This document shows, in pieces, positions 46,681 through 56,131 of a DNA stretch of 64,000 nt (positions are counted from its first letter, which is position 1; each line of letters begins with the position of its first letter). Origin of the DNA: Pseudomonadota bacterium (GTDB lineage Bacteria > Pseudomonadota > Gammaproteobacteria > Burkholderiales > Rhodocyclaceae); the NCBI GenBank assembly GCA_018262095.1, contig JAGTRW010000012.1:1-64000 (forward strand), in the 5' to 3' direction. Under the pieces are notes generated by a model. It made no database searches. It was not told the DNA's origin and saw nothing but the letters and a program-made list of their open reading frames with translations. Both the position numbers and the translations under genes were made by a program.

Positions 46681-47826
46681 TCCATCGACGACGGCTGCGC
46701 GGGTAATCAATATCTAACGCAATTCTCTTGCCAATGAAAGTGATTGGTCAGCAGACACGGCTGCTCAATTACATCCAAGCAACTTGCCGGCTGACTGAGC
46801 GACAAATTAGGCATCGAATAAGCAATGTAGTTCGTTCGGACTTTCGATGACGATGAATCCATCCGCAGTGTTCTTGGGCTTAATCGCACACAACCCTAAC
46901 TGGGCGATGGGCCGCTTTTCAAAAGGTTCAAGGTCGTTTAGGGCAGGCAGTGTGAGTTCGCCAGGTCAGCAACCTGGCGCTCAACAGTCAAAGATCGCCA
47001 TCGTTGCCGGAACGACAGGTAACTGGCTCATTGCTGAGCGAGTCAGCCAGCAGGCCGAATGTCGGCATTGGCCGACGAGGAGTCAGTTGGGCGAAAACCA
47101 TGGGTCGAAGTTACATCAAAAACGGAATCCGCAGCACTGATCTAAATCGTTGCCAGCGACAAACACGCCCTTTGAATCAGTGAATAAAAGCCTCCAGAAT
47201 CGGCTAGTGACTTCAAGGGACAAATCTCGAAGTTTGAGACGTTTGAGATCTTGAGTTCGATCTATCAAAACGGGATCGAATTAACTCGTTTAAGAAACGA
47301 TTTCTTGCGCTGGCTTGTTCAGAAAATAGGCTGAAATGCCGGCCAATCCTGCTTGGTGGGGTTGTCGTTCGCACGACAAGTATTTGCTTTTTTATCGCCA
47401 AAAAGATTGCGCTTCAAAGTTTGTGGCAGATTTTCGGTGCCATTCCTGCCGTTGGCGTTGAGTCTTTTGAACCGCAGGTGCCGTGCAGTTTGCCGACGTT
47501 AAGGCTGTGCGCCAACGGAACGGCTGCTTCCTTCACTGGCGAATGAGCGCGGTGCTGAGGATACGGTGTCCGAGCAACAGTTGCATTGCGCGAATGTTCT
47601 TGGTGTGTCGACACCTGCAAAGAGCTTATCGCCAAACGCATCAGCAACACTAAGACAAGCGAAGTGCTGAACAACGATCGCCGATATGCTAGTCTGCCTG
47701 AAAACATACGCCTTTTTCCATTAGCAAATCCGCGCGGCCCGTCCGAAGATCGGTCAAGTGAGCTGTGCACGGAAAATTTTAGTTGCCAACTCTTTGACCA
47801 ATCGCGCCGCAGATTTTCTCACCCAG
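46681..47826. other. Long non-coding stretch with repeat fragments
   Basis: Over 1.1 kb between a leftward and a rightward gene, without a supportable gene. Visible are a perfect hairpin with arms CGCCAGGT/ACCTGGCG (46959-46979) and a third, shorter relative of the intergenic repeat (47390-47455). Two open frames (46847-47140 and 47586-48044, plus strand) look like repeat translation and a shadow of the next gene. Confidence 0.55.
47390..47455 (+). repeat. Partial third relative of the intergenic repeat
   Basis: Shares AGATTGCGCTTCAAAG and TTTGTGGCAGATTTTCGG with 28468-28520, minus a 17-base insert, and GGCAG(A/G)TTTTCGGTGCC plus a downstream TGCCGTTG with 21298-21330. The tandem units and terminator are missing or decayed here. 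Confidence 0.65.
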
Positions 47827-49434
47827 ATGTTCAAGGCTTCGCCTCTGCGGCAGGCCTTGTTTCGGCGTTTCTACATCGGGTCGATGGCTGTGGCCCTGGG
47901 CTATACGATGCAGGCGACCGTTGCGGCTTGGCTGATGGCGACACTGACCACGTCGGCGCTGATGGTGGCGTTGGTGCAGACTGCCAGCACGGCGCCGTCC
48001 CTGCTGTTTGGTTTGCTCGCCGGCACGCTGGCGGACATCGTTAATCGGCGCAGGATTATTCTTGCGATGCAGTTCATCCTGCTGGCGGCTACCGCAAGCC
48101 TCGGCGCGGCAGCGCTGTTCGGCGTGCTTGGCCCGGTGACCTTGCTCGTGGGAACCTTTCTGATTGGTGCTGGGTTCACGATCTATCTGCCGGCCCAACA
48201 GGCGAGCATCAACGACCTCGTAACACGCGCCGACCTGCCGCGAGCGCTTGGGCTTGGCGCCGTGGCCTTCAACCTGGCCCGTGCCATTGGCCCGGCGCTG
48301 GCCGGTGCCCTTGCCGCCTGGGTTGGCTCGGGCAGCGCCCTGCTGACCAGCGCGCTGTTCTTCGGCGTGATGATCGTCGCACTGCGCGGCTGGCGCGGTC
48401 CGGGTAATGCCATTCCCGGCGTGCCCGAAACGCTGCTGTCCGGCATCCAGAGCGGCTTGCGCTACGCCAGGCACTCGCCGCCGATGCGCGCGCTGATACT
48501 GCGCAATCTGTGCTTTTGTACCTGCGCGAGCGCGCTGTGGGCGCTATTGCCGGTCATCGCGCGCGATCAACTCGGACTTGGCGCCGGCGGTTTCGGCCTG
48601 TTATCCACAAGCATCGGCATCGGTGCGATCATCGGCGCCTTGTACATCCCCCCGAAATTGCACCGCCTGCCGCTGAATGCGGTGGTCAGTGCGGGTGTCG
48701 TCCTGTGGGCGCTTGCGGTGCTACTGATCGCCGCGACGCAAAATCTTGCCATCGCGGTGGCGGGTGCGTGCGTGGCTGGCGCGGCTTGGGTGTCTGTCCT
48801 CGCCTGCCTGTCGGCGGGAACGCAGAGCACTGCCCCGGCCTGGGTTCGTGCGCGCGCCGTGGCGATGTACCTGGTGTCCCTGCAGACGAGCCTGGCACTG
48901 GGCAGCGTCCTCTGGGGTTGGCTCGCGAGCTTCGAAGGCACCCGCATTGCGTTGGCCGTCTCAGCGGGCGCTATGCTTTCGCTGCTCGCGCTGACCTACC
49001 GCATACGCGTCAGGATGGGCGACGAGGCGGACGTCACGCTGGGCCGGCAGCCGTCGGAGCTCGCCATCGCAGTTGAGCCCATGCCCAACGACGGGCCGGT
49101 ATTGATCCAGGTCGAATACCAGGTCACCGCTGAGAACCGCGAAGCGTTTCTGAACACCATACAGAAGATAGAACCGACGCGGCGCCGTAACGGCGCGAGC
49201 GATTGGCGGGTATTTCGAGATTTGGGTGAGGACGGACGCTTCGTCGAGCGCTTCGTCGTCGCCTCCTGGGCCGAATACGTGCGCTTGCGTTCCCGCATGA
49301 CCGTTACGGACCGGCAGATTCACGAACGTATCGGGCAGTTCCAGCAGCCGGGCGTCGAGATCCGGGTGGCGCGCCTGATCAGCACCTCCTCGCGGGACGC
49401 GGTCCCGTTGACCGGCGACGTTGTTTCAACTTGA
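47827..49434 (+). CDS. MFS_3-type exporter with C-terminal antibiotic-monooxygenase-like domain
   Basis: A protein of about 535 residues with 12 hydrophobic helices in the EntS-like/MFS_3 pattern (L-P-A-Q-Q-A-S-I-N-D-L-V, F-N-L-A-R-A-I-G-P-A-L-A-G), ending in a soluble domain of about 95 residues (V-E-Y-Q-V-T-A-E-N-R-E-A-F to R-I-G-Q-F) that resembles a dimeric alpha/beta barrel. This two-part layout is standard for the MFS_3 family. An upstream GTG at 47758 also keeps the frame open; neither start has a good ribosome binding site. The substrate is unknown; efflux of a small organic compound or siderophore is possible. Confidence 0.83.
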   Translation: MFKASPLRQALFRRFYIGSMAVALGYTMQATVAAWLMATLTTSALMVALVQTASTAPSLLFGLLAGTLADIVNRRRIILAMQFILLAATASLGAAALFGVLGPVTLLVGTFLIGAGFTIYLPAQQASINDLVTRADLPRALGLGAVAFNLARAIGPALAGALAAWVGSGSALLTSALFFGVMIVALRGWRGPGNAIPGVPETLLSGIQSGLRYARHSPPMRALILRNLCFCTCASALWALLPVIARDQLGLGAGGFGLLSTSIGIGAIIGALYIPPKLHRLPLNAVVSAGVVLWALAVLLIAATQNLAIAVAGACVAGAAWVSVLACLSAGTQSTAPAWVRARAVAMYLVSLQTSLALGSVLWGWLASFEGTRIALAVSAGAMLSLLALTYRIRVRMGDEADVTLGRQPSELAIAVEPMPNDGPVLIQVEYQVTAENREAFLNTIQKIEPTRRRNGASDWRVFRDLGEDGRFVERFVVASWAEYVRLRSRMTVTDRQIHERIGQFQQPGVEIRVARLISTSSRDAVPLTGDVVST

Positions 49435-49737
49435 AGGCTGTTGTCAGCCGGTTGAAAAACACGCTGTCGCGCCAAGGCGAGCAGTTGGCTCCGCCGGACG
49501 ATGATGGCCGCTTCGCGGCCGTTGGTTGAGCAAGGCTATCGCGCATCTCCGCGTCCGATTTCCCGGGGCCGGCTCGACGTCGACGTACAGACGGATACCT
49601 CCCGTTGCAAAACACCGCTTGAAGCGAGGGCGGGGCGCTCATATCTTGCCGCTGTGTCGATAGCGGGTGGCAGCGCTCGGAACATCGCCGAACGTCGCTC
49701 ACCCCAGAACGTCATATTCAACGAAAGGAACGTACGC
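49435..49737. other. Intergenic region before the TPR-like membrane protein
   Basis: About 300 bp with no supportable gene, RNA or clear promoter. The frame of the next gene is open through it, but no conserved start is seen until 49738. Confidence 0.4.
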
Positions 49738-50574
49738 ATGGCCAAAAATGCCCTTGTCGGTTTGCTGATGCTGGTCTCAACGGTCCTCGTCAGCGCTTCC
49801 GTGTTTGCCGACGAGCCAAGCCTGCACCAGGTCTACCAGGCGGCAGAAGCGGGCAAACTGACTGAAGCGCAGACGATGATGCATGAGGTGCTGAGCACCC
49901 ACCCAAACAGCGGCAAGGCGCATTTCGTCGAAGCCGAACTGCTCGTCAAGCAGGGCCAGCTCGCCAAAGCCGAAGCCGAGTTGGCGACCGCCGAACGCTT
50001 CGCCCCTGGACTGCCTTTCGCCAAACCGCAGGCAGTGCAGAATCTGCGCGCGCAACTCGGCTCGTCGCGTTCTACTCGGACTGTTGAAACCCAGCAGTTC
50101 CAGCCGCTGCCGCAAACCGCGCATGAATCGTCGCTACCTTGGGGTATGCTGATGCTCGGCGCCGGCCTGATTGCTTTTATTGTCTTCGCCGCGCGCTTCA
50201 TGGCCCAGCGCAACGCGTCGCCGGCTTCAAGCGGGGGCGCCAGCCCCGGTTTCGGCGCTGCGTCGGGTGGCTCGCCGTTGCCGCCGTACGCAGGAGGCGG
50301 CGCGGGAACAATCGCGACGCCAGGTTCGGGAATGGGGTCGCGCCTCATGGGCGGACTGGCGACAGGCGCGGCAGTCGGCGCCGGCATGGTCGCCGGCGAG
50401 GCGCTGATGCACCGCTTCATGGACGGTAGAGAACATCCGCTCAATTCGCCGCTGGGCAGCGACTTAGGACCATCGCTACCGGATGATGGCCGCCTCGACG
50501 ACATGGGCGGTTCCGATTTCGGCGTCGCGGACAGCTCGTCCTGGGATGACAGCTCAAGCGGCGACTGGAACTGA
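49738..50574 (+). CDS. TPR-like exported membrane protein, Gly-rich C-terminus
   Basis: A 278-residue protein I cannot place in a named family. The start at 49738 follows AAAGGA. It has a signal peptide (1-24, cut after V-F-A), a helical TPR-like segment (26-105, with A-E-A-G-K-L-T-E-A and G-Q-L-A-K-A-E-A-E-L), a linker, a membrane helix (135-152), a Gly/Pro/Ser-rich stretch with a second Gly-Ala hydrophobic segment (about 205-225), and an acidic tail ending S-S-S-G-D-W-N. The layout suggests a membrane-anchored scaffold with a disordered C-terminus. It is followed by a strong terminator, so it is the end of its transcript. Confidence 0.72.
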   Translation: MAKNALVGLLMLVSTVLVSASVFADEPSLHQVYQAAEAGKLTEAQTMMHEVLSTHPNSGKAHFVEAELLVKQGQLAKAEAELATAERFAPGLPFAKPQAVQNLRAQLGSSRSTRTVETQQFQPLPQTAHESSLPWGMLMLGAGLIAFIVFAARFMAQRNASPASSGGASPGFGAASGGSPLPPYAGGGAGTIATPGSGMGSRLMGGLATGAAVGAGMVAGEALMHRFMDGREHPLNSPLGSDLGPSLPDDGRLDDMGGSDFGVADSSSWDDSSSGDWN

Positions 50575-50586
50575 TCGCAACAGAAG

Positions 50587-50621
50587 CGGCCCCCGCGTTC
50601 CCCGAACGTGGGGGCCGTTTT
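50587..50621 (+). terminator. Intrinsic terminator after the TPR-like gene
   Basis: A 14-bp stem (CGGCCCCCGCGTTC with GAACGTGGGGGCCG, one G-T pair), three-base loop, then TTTT. It starts 12 bp after the stop codon. Confidence 0.9.
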
Positions 50622-50668
50622 GCATCCTTATCGTTCCGAAAGTCAGCGGACGGCAATATAATGCGTCC

Positions 50669-50784
50669 GAACATCTTTCTGGCGGAGGCGGTTGCCACCA
50701 ATAGGGAGTGTGAAACGGCAATGATATAGTTCAAATGAGCGGCCGTCTTATTGCTCGCGGGGCCGCCTGCAAGGCGGCCTTTTT
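50669..50784 (+). ncRNA. Candidate small RNA or leader transcript
   Basis: A perfect TATAAT at 50657-50662 has a weak -35 (TTCCGA) 17 bp upstream. Transcription from about 50669 would end at a strong GC-rich hairpin with T-run (50761-50784), giving about 115 nt. There is no ORF with a ribosome binding site inside. It could be a free small RNA or an attenuated leader of the glycosyltransferase gene 114 bp further on. Confidence 0.45.
50761..50784 (+). terminator. Intrinsic terminator of the small transcript
   Basis: A perfect 8-bp stem GGCCGCCT/AGGCGGCC with loop GCA, followed by TTTTT. It lies 114 bp before the glycosyltransferase start. Confidence 0.88.
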
Positions 50785-50897
50785 GTTGCACGCGGAAATG
50801 ATGCGGAGTCGTCGGTTCAGAACTCCTCGTCGCCAGGCGTTTTAGCTCTCGGGGCCCGGCTTTTCGCTTGCCCCACAGCCCTTGTAAGGCCGTTCAA

Positions 50898-52562
50898 ATG
50901 ATCGAAATCAAGCAGCGTCTACACGGTTTTGTGGCTCGCAACGAAGCCTTGTGTTTGTGGGTTGTCGCGGTCTTGCTGTTTACCTTCGGGATTTGGCATC
51001 AGCCGTTCATCAACTTCGAGACGCGCTTCGCCGTCTTTGCCCAGGAAATGCTGCGGCACGGGCCGACCCTGTTCCCGACGACCTACGGACAACCGTATCC
51101 CGACTATCCGGTGACCTCAACCGTACTGATCTGGCTCGCGTCGCTTCCCTTCGGCGAGGTCACCAGGTTCTCGGCGGTGCTGCCAACGGCGTTGGCGTCG
51201 GCGCTGGTCGTGGCCTTGACCTACCGACTGCTTGTTCCCTACTCAAGGCGTTGGGGCGCATTGGCCGTTGGCTTTGAACTGCTGACCTTGATGTTCGTGG
51301 CCGAGTCTCGATCGATTTCAATCGACCAGATGGTTTCGGCGATCACGCTGGCCGCCTTCTATCTGACGCACCAGGCGTATCGCGAGCAAGCCGCGCTGCC
51401 GACAAAGCGGCTTTGGCTTCTGCTCATCGCCGGATTCCTGATCCGCGGCCCGATCGGCATCGTGATCCCAGCGGGCGTCGTTCTCTCGCACCTGATGCTG
51501 ACCAGCGGACGCCGCGACGTGCTGGCATTCGCCGCGTCGAGCGCCGCCATTCTGCTCGCCTGTGTGCTCGCCATGTTGGGCTTGAGCATGCTGGCGTACG
51601 GCCGGGAATTTGTCCTCGACATTATAAAAATGCAGGCGACCAGCCGTTTCGGTGAGGCCGCCGATTTGCCGAGATACTATTACTTCACCAGCAGCTTCGG
51701 GAACTATGCCTTGAGTTATCCGATCGCCGTGCTCGTCACGCTGGGCCTGCTCTTTGAAAAAATCAGGACGGGGATGCTGGGCCAACATGCCAAGGTCTTG
51801 ATCCTGTTGCTGGCCTGGGCCGGGATCGTTCTGCTCGGCTTGTCCGTCCCGCAAACCAAGAAGATCCGCTACATCCTGCCGGCCATTCCGCCCTTGGCCG
51901 CTTTGGCAAGTTACGCGCTGCTCAATGCCAAGTCGCCGTCGATGAAGTGGATAAGGCGCTGCGTCGAACTCGTCTTGCTGCTGCTGCCGCTGCTGCTCGC
52001 CATTTTCATCTATACGCAGAAGGCGAAGTTTGCCGCTTCCGGACTCAATCTGACGCTCTATCTGGCGATCTTTCTTTCGATCTTCGGCGCCAGTGTCTTG
52101 ATCAGCCTATTCCTGAGACGAAACGGATCAGATCGGTCTCTGGCGCTGTGTTTTGTCGCCGGCCTATCGGCCTACGTCTTTCAGGTCGGGGTCTTTGAAC
52201 CGATCAACAGCCAGGCGCACGATACGAGCGGCTTTGTTCGGCGAATCGAGGCGCTCAGGGCAGAGAGGCCTGGCGAGCTGGTGTTCTACAAGGAAAACCC
52301 GGACGGCCTGGCGATCAAGTATCTGGTCAACGCGAAAATGGATTTCTTGCCTCGATTCGTCAGCGATCTCGACTCGCTCAAGGACCATCCTGCGCCAGTC
52401 TGGCTGCTGACCAAGGCGGTCAATGCCGACGAACTGCAGCGTGCGGGAATCGCTACCGAGCCTGGTCAATATCGGGCGCTTTTTGAGGGCGTTCCCTTTG
52501 TGGCGGTCTATCGACCGGCTCATCGTGCCGCTCCGACACCGGCCAACGCTCAGCCGAAGTGA
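50898..52562 (+). CDS. GT39-type membrane glycosyltransferase (ArnT-like)
   Basis: A 554-residue polytopic inner-membrane protein with about 12 helices and a C-terminal periplasmic domain. The first loop has F-E-T-R-F-A-V-F-A-Q-E-M, matching the acidic catalytic loop of ArnT/PMT-type transferases that use polyprenyl-phosphate sugars. The start at 50898 begins the first basic/hydrophobic segment; the frame upstream is unsupported. The acceptor (lipid A, protein or other glycan) is unknown. It is convergent with moaA, 4 bp apart. Confidence 0.85.
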   Translation: MIEIKQRLHGFVARNEALCLWVVAVLLFTFGIWHQPFINFETRFAVFAQEMLRHGPTLFPTTYGQPYPDYPVTSTVLIWLASLPFGEVTRFSAVLPTALASALVVALTYRLLVPYSRRWGALAVGFELLTLMFVAESRSISIDQMVSAITLAAFYLTHQAYREQAALPTKRLWLLLIAGFLIRGPIGIVIPAGVVLSHLMLTSGRRDVLAFAASSAAILLACVLAMLGLSMLAYGREFVLDIIKMQATSRFGEAADLPRYYYFTSSFGNYALSYPIAVLVTLGLLFEKIRTGMLGQHAKVLILLLAWAGIVLLGLSVPQTKKIRYILPAIPPLAALASYALLNAKSPSMKWIRRCVELVLLLLPLLLAIFIYTQKAKFAASGLNLTLYLAIFLSIFGASVLISLFLRRNGSDRSLALCFVAGLSAYVFQVGVFEPINSQAHDTSGFVRRIEALRAERPGELVFYKENPDGLAIKYLVNAKMDFLPRFVSDLDSLKDHPAPVWLLTKAVNADELQRAGIATEPGQYRALFEGVPFVAVYRPAHRAAPTPANAQPK

Positions 52563-52566
52563 CGGC

Positions 52567-53604
52567 CTAGCCGCCGATATACGACATTTCTATTTTGCGC
52601 GAAGGCCGCAGCGTCGCCGCGCGGCGAAGCTGCGAGTAGCGGTCGCTGCGCTGCGCCCAGGTGTTTTCGATCAGGCGGGTGAGCGTCCCGTCGCTGCATT
52701 GGCGCCGCAGTGGATCGCGCAGATCGACGCCGTGCGTGGCGAACAGGCAGGTGTAGAGCTTGCCGTCGGTCGATAGCCGGATGCGGCTGCAGTCGGAGCA
52801 GAAGGCGCCGGTCACCGAGGCGATCACGCCGATTTCGCCGCCGCCGTCCTGATGTGCCCAGCGCTTGGCGACCTCGCCGCTGTAGTTGGCAGCTATCGCT
52901 TGCAGCGGGTACTCCTGGTTGATTCGATCGAGGATTTCGCGGGCGCTCACCACTTGGTCCATTTCCCAGCCGTTGGTCGAGCCGACGTCCATGAATTCGA
53001 TGAAGCGAACGATGATCCCGCTGTGGCGAAAGTGCCGCACCAGCGGAATGATTTCGTGTTCGTTGACGCCGCGCTTGATCACCGTGTTGACCTTGATCGG
53101 CGCGAGCCCGACCGCCTGCGCGGCGGCGATCCCGTCGAGCACGCTCGACACCGTTGCCGCCGAATCGCTCATCAGCTTGAAGGTCGCGTCGGCAAGGCCG
53201 TCGAGACTGACGGTCAGACGGGTCAATCCGGCGTCCTTGAGCGTCTGCGCTTTTTTGGCGAGCAGCACGCCGTTGGTGGTCATCGCCAGTTCGACGCCCT
53301 GGCCGTCCGGGCACTGCAGCTTCGCCAGTTTTTCGATCAGGCGCTCGACGCCATGGCGCAGCAGCGGCTCGCCGCCGGAGAGGCGAAGCTTGCGTACGCC
53401 AAGGCCGACGAAGAGTCGCGCGACGCGCTCGATCTCCTCGAAGCTCAGCAGCTGCGCGCGCGGCAGGAAAACGAAATCCTTGCCGAAGACCTCGCGCGGC
53501 ATGCAGTAGGTACAGCGCAGATTGCAGCGGTCGGTGAGCGAAATGCGCAGGTCGCGTAGCGGCCGCAGCAAGGTGTCGACGAAGGGGGAGGGAGGATGGC
53601 TCAC
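52567..53604 (-). CDS. moaA: GTP 3',8-cyclase MoaA
   Basis: About 345 residues. A radical SAM enzyme that converts GTP to the cyclic intermediate of molybdenum cofactor synthesis. The N-terminal cluster site is [15 protein letters not shown] is the SAM-binding motif, the C-terminal cluster site is C-S-D-C-S-R-I-R-L with a later Cys in L-Y-T-C-L-F, and the protein ends in the essential Gly-Gly. The frame is open to a TTG at 53664; the GTG at 53604 is preferred because it begins about 30 residues before the cluster motif, but no good ribosome binding site decides it. It supplies the cofactor for the adjacent nitrate reductase. Confidence 0.93.
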   Translation of the reverse strand: MSHPPSPFVDTLLRPLRDLRISLTDRCNLRCTYCMPREVFGKDFVFLPRAQLLSFEEIERVARLFVGLGVRKLRLSGGEPLLRHGVERLIEKLAKLQCPDGQGVELAMTTNGVLLAKKAQTLKDAGLTRLTVSLDGLADATFKLMSDSAATVSSVLDGIAAAQAVGLAPIKVNTVIKRGVNEHEIIPLVRHFRHSGIIVRFIEFMDVGSTNGWEMDQVVSAREILDRINQEYPLQAIAANYSGEVAKRWAHQDGGGEIGVIASVTGAFCSDCSRIRLSTDGKLYTCLFATHGVDLRDPLRRQCSDGTLTRLIENTWAQRSDRYSQLRRAATLRPSRKIEMSYIGG

Positions 53605-53728
53605 AGTGTGCTGATCGAAGGGAATTGAAATCTTGTACCTGAAATGTTCGGCGATTTGCCGCAAAGCTTAGACAGGACAAATCGCTCGGGTTCCGCGTTG
53701 CTTGGCAAAAGGGGGCGCTGGCGCGACG

Positions 53729-54508
53729 TTACTGCAGCAGCGGCGTATCGGCGGTTTCGAGATCGATGCCGACGATCGCCGCTTCTGCGGCCAATTGTTG
53801 CAGGTAGTGGCGCAAGGCGGTGACGTAGGCTTTTTGGTGCATGGCCATGATGACCGCGCCGCGCACCGCGTCGAACGGCTGGTCTACGCCCGGCTGGCGC
53901 GCCAGCACTTCGACGACGTGGAAGCCGAAGCGGCTATGCACCAGCCGTGGCAGGACACCGACCTCGGCGTGGCCGAAGATTTCCTTGGCGAACTCGGGCG
54001 CGCAGTCGGCGGCGGAGAGCCAGCCCAGATTGCCGCCCTCGCCGCCGCTCGGGCAGTTCGATTGGGTACTGGCGGCCAGCGCGAATTTGTCCTCGCTGCC
54101 GTCGTGGCAGCGAACGTCGAGCAGCGTCGTCTCGGCGCGCTTGCGCAGCGCGACGATATCGACGCCGTCGGTGACGGCGAACAGGATGTGCCGCGCATTG
54201 ACGCGCTCGCCGGTCGAGTAGCTCGCCTGGTGCGCCGCGTAATGGCGCCGGCACTCGTCGTCGGACGGATCGGGCGTGACGATCGTCTGCTCGAGCAGCG
54301 TGTCGATCGCGTGCGAGGCGGCTTCGCTCATGATTCCATCGCCGCTGGCCAAGTCGCTGGCCGGCAGCAGACCCTTGGCCAGAGCGGCCTGACGCAGCAG
54401 CTCGGAGCACGCGCGCTGGCGCAGTTCGTCGGCCGAGAGTTTTTCTTCGGCGGTGTTGATATTGACGCCGTTGATCGAGGCTGGCGTCACAGGGGTAGCG
54501 GTCGGCAT
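53729..54508 (-). CDS. Parvulin-type peptidyl-prolyl isomerase (NifM-like)
   Basis: A 259-residue protein with an N-terminal helical region and a parvulin domain at about residues 100-210 (V-N-A-R-H-I-L-F-A-V, G-G-N-L-G-W-L-S, S-R-F-G-F-H-V-V-E-V). No signal peptide is seen, so it is likely cytoplasmic. It lies between narI and moaA on the same strand. Such genes are commonly found at the end of nar operons in betaproteobacteria and are thought to help folding or maturation of nitrate reductase; this role is inferred from position. Confidence 0.87.
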   Translation of the reverse strand: MPTATPVTPASINGVNINTAEEKLSADELRQRACSELLRQAALAKGLLPASDLASGDGIMSEAASHAIDTLLEQTIVTPDPSDDECRRHYAAHQASYSTGERVNARHILFAVTDGVDIVALRKRAETTLLDVRCHDGSEDKFALAASTQSNCPSGGEGGNLGWLSAADCAPEFAKEIFGHAEVGVLPRLVHSRFGFHVVEVLARQPGVDQPFDAVRGAVIMAMHQKAYVTALRHYLQQLAAEAAIVGIDLETADTPLLQ

Positions 54509-54540
54509 GGCAGAGAGTCCTTAAAACTGGAAAAAGAAGT

Positions 54541-54673
54541 TAGCCACAACGAGCACAACGAACACGACGGAAAAACAAAGCGTTGCAGTGTTTTTGGAAA
54601 TTACCCACAGGCCCGGTTGAGAATTTCCTGAAAGGCCATTGTCTTCGTTGTGCCCGCTGTGTCGTTGTGGTTC
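54541..54673 (+). repeat. Palindromic intergenic element, copy A
   Basis: Ends CCACAACGAGCACAACGAAC and its near-complement GTTCG...GTCGTTGTGG enclose about 75 bp. The whole element recurs inverted at 57715-57805. It lies between narI and the parvulin gene, inside the likely nar transcript, where it would fold into a long hairpin. Confidence 0.8.
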
Positions 54674-54690
54674 AAGTTGTTGTCCTTACC

Positions 54691-55425
54691 TCAAACCCCT
54701 GCGCCGGGGCGGCGCGGCTGGTTGTGTCCGGCAGGGACGTTGAGGCGGCGCGAACGCACCACCTGATACGGACGAACGAGGTAGGCGGCGGCGCCGAAAC
54801 CGCTCCAGACGTGGGTGAGGCGCGTGAAGGGGAAGATCAGGAAGATGCTCATGCCGAGCACCATGTGCGTCTTGAAGATCCAGCTCGCCTCGGCGAGCAT
54901 TTCAGGCGCGCCGCTCTGGAAGCTCACGATGCGTTGCGCCCATCCCGCGAGGCGCATCATCATGCTGCCGTCGAGGTGCTGCGCCGAGAGCGGCAGCGTC
55001 GCGAGGCCCAGCGCGAGCTGCAGCCAGAGCAGCACGAGCAGAACGATGTCGCTGGTCTTCGAGTTGATGCGGATGCGCGGTTCAAAGAGGCGCCGGTGCA
55101 GCAGCAAGCTCACGCCGACGAAACCGAGCAGGCCGGCGATGCCGCCGGCGGTCATCGCCAGCAGTTGCTTGGTGCCGGCGTCGATGAAGCGCTCATAGAC
55201 GAAGTGCGGTGTCAGCATGCCGAACAGGTGGCCGAAGAACAGGAACAGCACACCGACGTGGAAGAGGTTGCTGCCGAGCTTGAGTTGTCCGGCCTTGAGC
55301 AGTTGCGACGAATCGCTCTTCCAGGTGTACTGGTCGCGGTCGAAGCGGATCAGGCTGCCGAGCAGGAAGATCGAAAGGCAGATGTACGGATAGACGCCGA
55401 ACAGGAAGGTATCGAGGGTGTTCAT
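54691..55425 (-). CDS. narI: Respiratory nitrate reductase gamma subunit NarI
   Basis: A 244-residue, five-helix cytochrome b that takes electrons from quinol in the inner membrane and passes them to NarH. It starts with M-N-T-L-D-T-F-L-F-G-V-Y-P-Y and carries haem-binding histidines in L-F-H-V-G-V-L-F, F-G-H-L-F-G, and the C-terminal F-K-T-H-M-V-L-G and F-T-R-L-T-H. The ATG at 55425 overlaps the narJ end by 4 bp. Last structural subunit gene of narGHJI. Confidence 0.96.
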   Translation of the reverse strand: MNTLDTFLFGVYPYICLSIFLLGSLIRFDRDQYTWKSDSSQLLKAGQLKLGSNLFHVGVLFLFFGHLFGMLTPHFVYERFIDAGTKQLLAMTAGGIAGLLGFVGVSLLLHRRLFEPRIRINSKTSDIVLLVLLWLQLALGLATLPLSAQHLDGSMMMRLAGWAQRIVSFQSGAPEMLAEASWIFKTHMVLGMSIFLIFPFTRLTHVWSGFGAAAYLVRPYQVVRSRRLNVPAGHNQPRRPGAGV

Positions 55426-56129
55426 GACGGGACTCCGGTGGATGCAGTGGCCTTGGCGACTGACGATTTGACGAAGTGGATCGGCTGGGAAGTTGCTTCC
55501 TGGCCGGGTTTTTCCTGTCCTTTCGAAGAGCAGCCGCCGAACACCTCGGGTTCTTCCCATGCTTCGTCGAGCGCCTCGTCGGGCGCGATGGCGACGGCGT
55601 GCGCCGACTCGCCGGCCAGTTCGAGCAGCGCGCCGAGCGCGCTGGCGTACGGGCTTTGGCGCTGCTGCAGCGCGTTGAAGATGGCGTTGAAGAGATGCGC
55701 CATTTCGCCGAGCAGCGAACGCGCTTGACTTGACGGTTGCGACGAGGCGAATTCGAGCAGCACCGGCAGGAAGTCGGGCAGCTCGCCGGGCGCCAGAAAG
55801 AGCCCGGCGGTCTCGTAGGTCCGGGTGAGGTCGACCATCGCCTGGCCGCGATCGCGCGAGTCGCCATGCACGTGTTCGAAGAGGTGCAGCGACGTCGCGC
55901 GCCCGCGGTCGAAGAGCTCGACGTAGCGCGCTTCGTGGTCGAGCGCGTCGCCGTGTTCGAGCGTGCCGATCAGCGCGAGGAGCTCGTCCTTGCGCGCGGC
56001 GCCGAGCGCGCGCTCGGCGAGCAGCGCGGCGCGCATGTCGGCGAGGTCGTCGCGTAGCGCGGCATCGGGGTAAGACAGCAGGCGGGCCAGAACGCGCAGG
56101 CTGATCGAAGTGTTGATCGCTTGAGTCAT
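55422..56129 (-). CDS. narJ: Nitrate reductase assembly chaperone NarJ
   Basis: A 235-residue TorD/DmsD-family chaperone needed to insert the molybdenum cofactor into NarG. The typical Y-V-E-L-F-D-R-G-R-A-T-S-L-H-L-F-E-H-V-H-G-D-S-R-D-R segment is at about residues 68-93. The C-terminal tail of about 40 residues is Ser/Gln/Lys-rich and poorly conserved. It starts 2 bp after the narH stop and overlaps narI by 4 bp. Confidence 0.95.
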   Translation of the reverse strand: MTQAINTSISLRVLARLLSYPDAALRDDLADMRAALLAERALGAARKDELLALIGTLEHGDALDHEARYVELFDRGRATSLHLFEHVHGDSRDRGQAMVDLTRTYETAGLFLAPGELPDFLPVLLEFASSQPSSQARSLLGEMAHLFNAIFNALQQRQSPYASALGALLELAGESAHAVAIAPDEALDEAWEEPEVFGGCSSKGQEKPGQEATSQPIHFVKSSVAKATASTGVPS

Positions 56130-56131
56130 GG

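Larger units (their letters stand above)
50575..50897. other. Intergenic region with two terminators and a promoter
   Basis: About 320 bp without a protein gene. It contains the terminator of the upstream gene (50587-50621), a TATAAT-type promoter (50634-50662) and a second terminator (50761-50784), which together outline a short non-coding transcript. Confidence 0.6.

Noticed and set aside
46847-47140. 97-codon open frame in the spacer after the EAL gene
   Set aside because: It spans a palindromic hairpin and shows no codon or protein pattern of a real gene.
53604-53664. TTG start for moaA at 53664
   Set aside because: It would add 20 residues without similarity to MoaA; a GTG nearer the cluster motif is more typical, although neither has a strong ribosome binding site.
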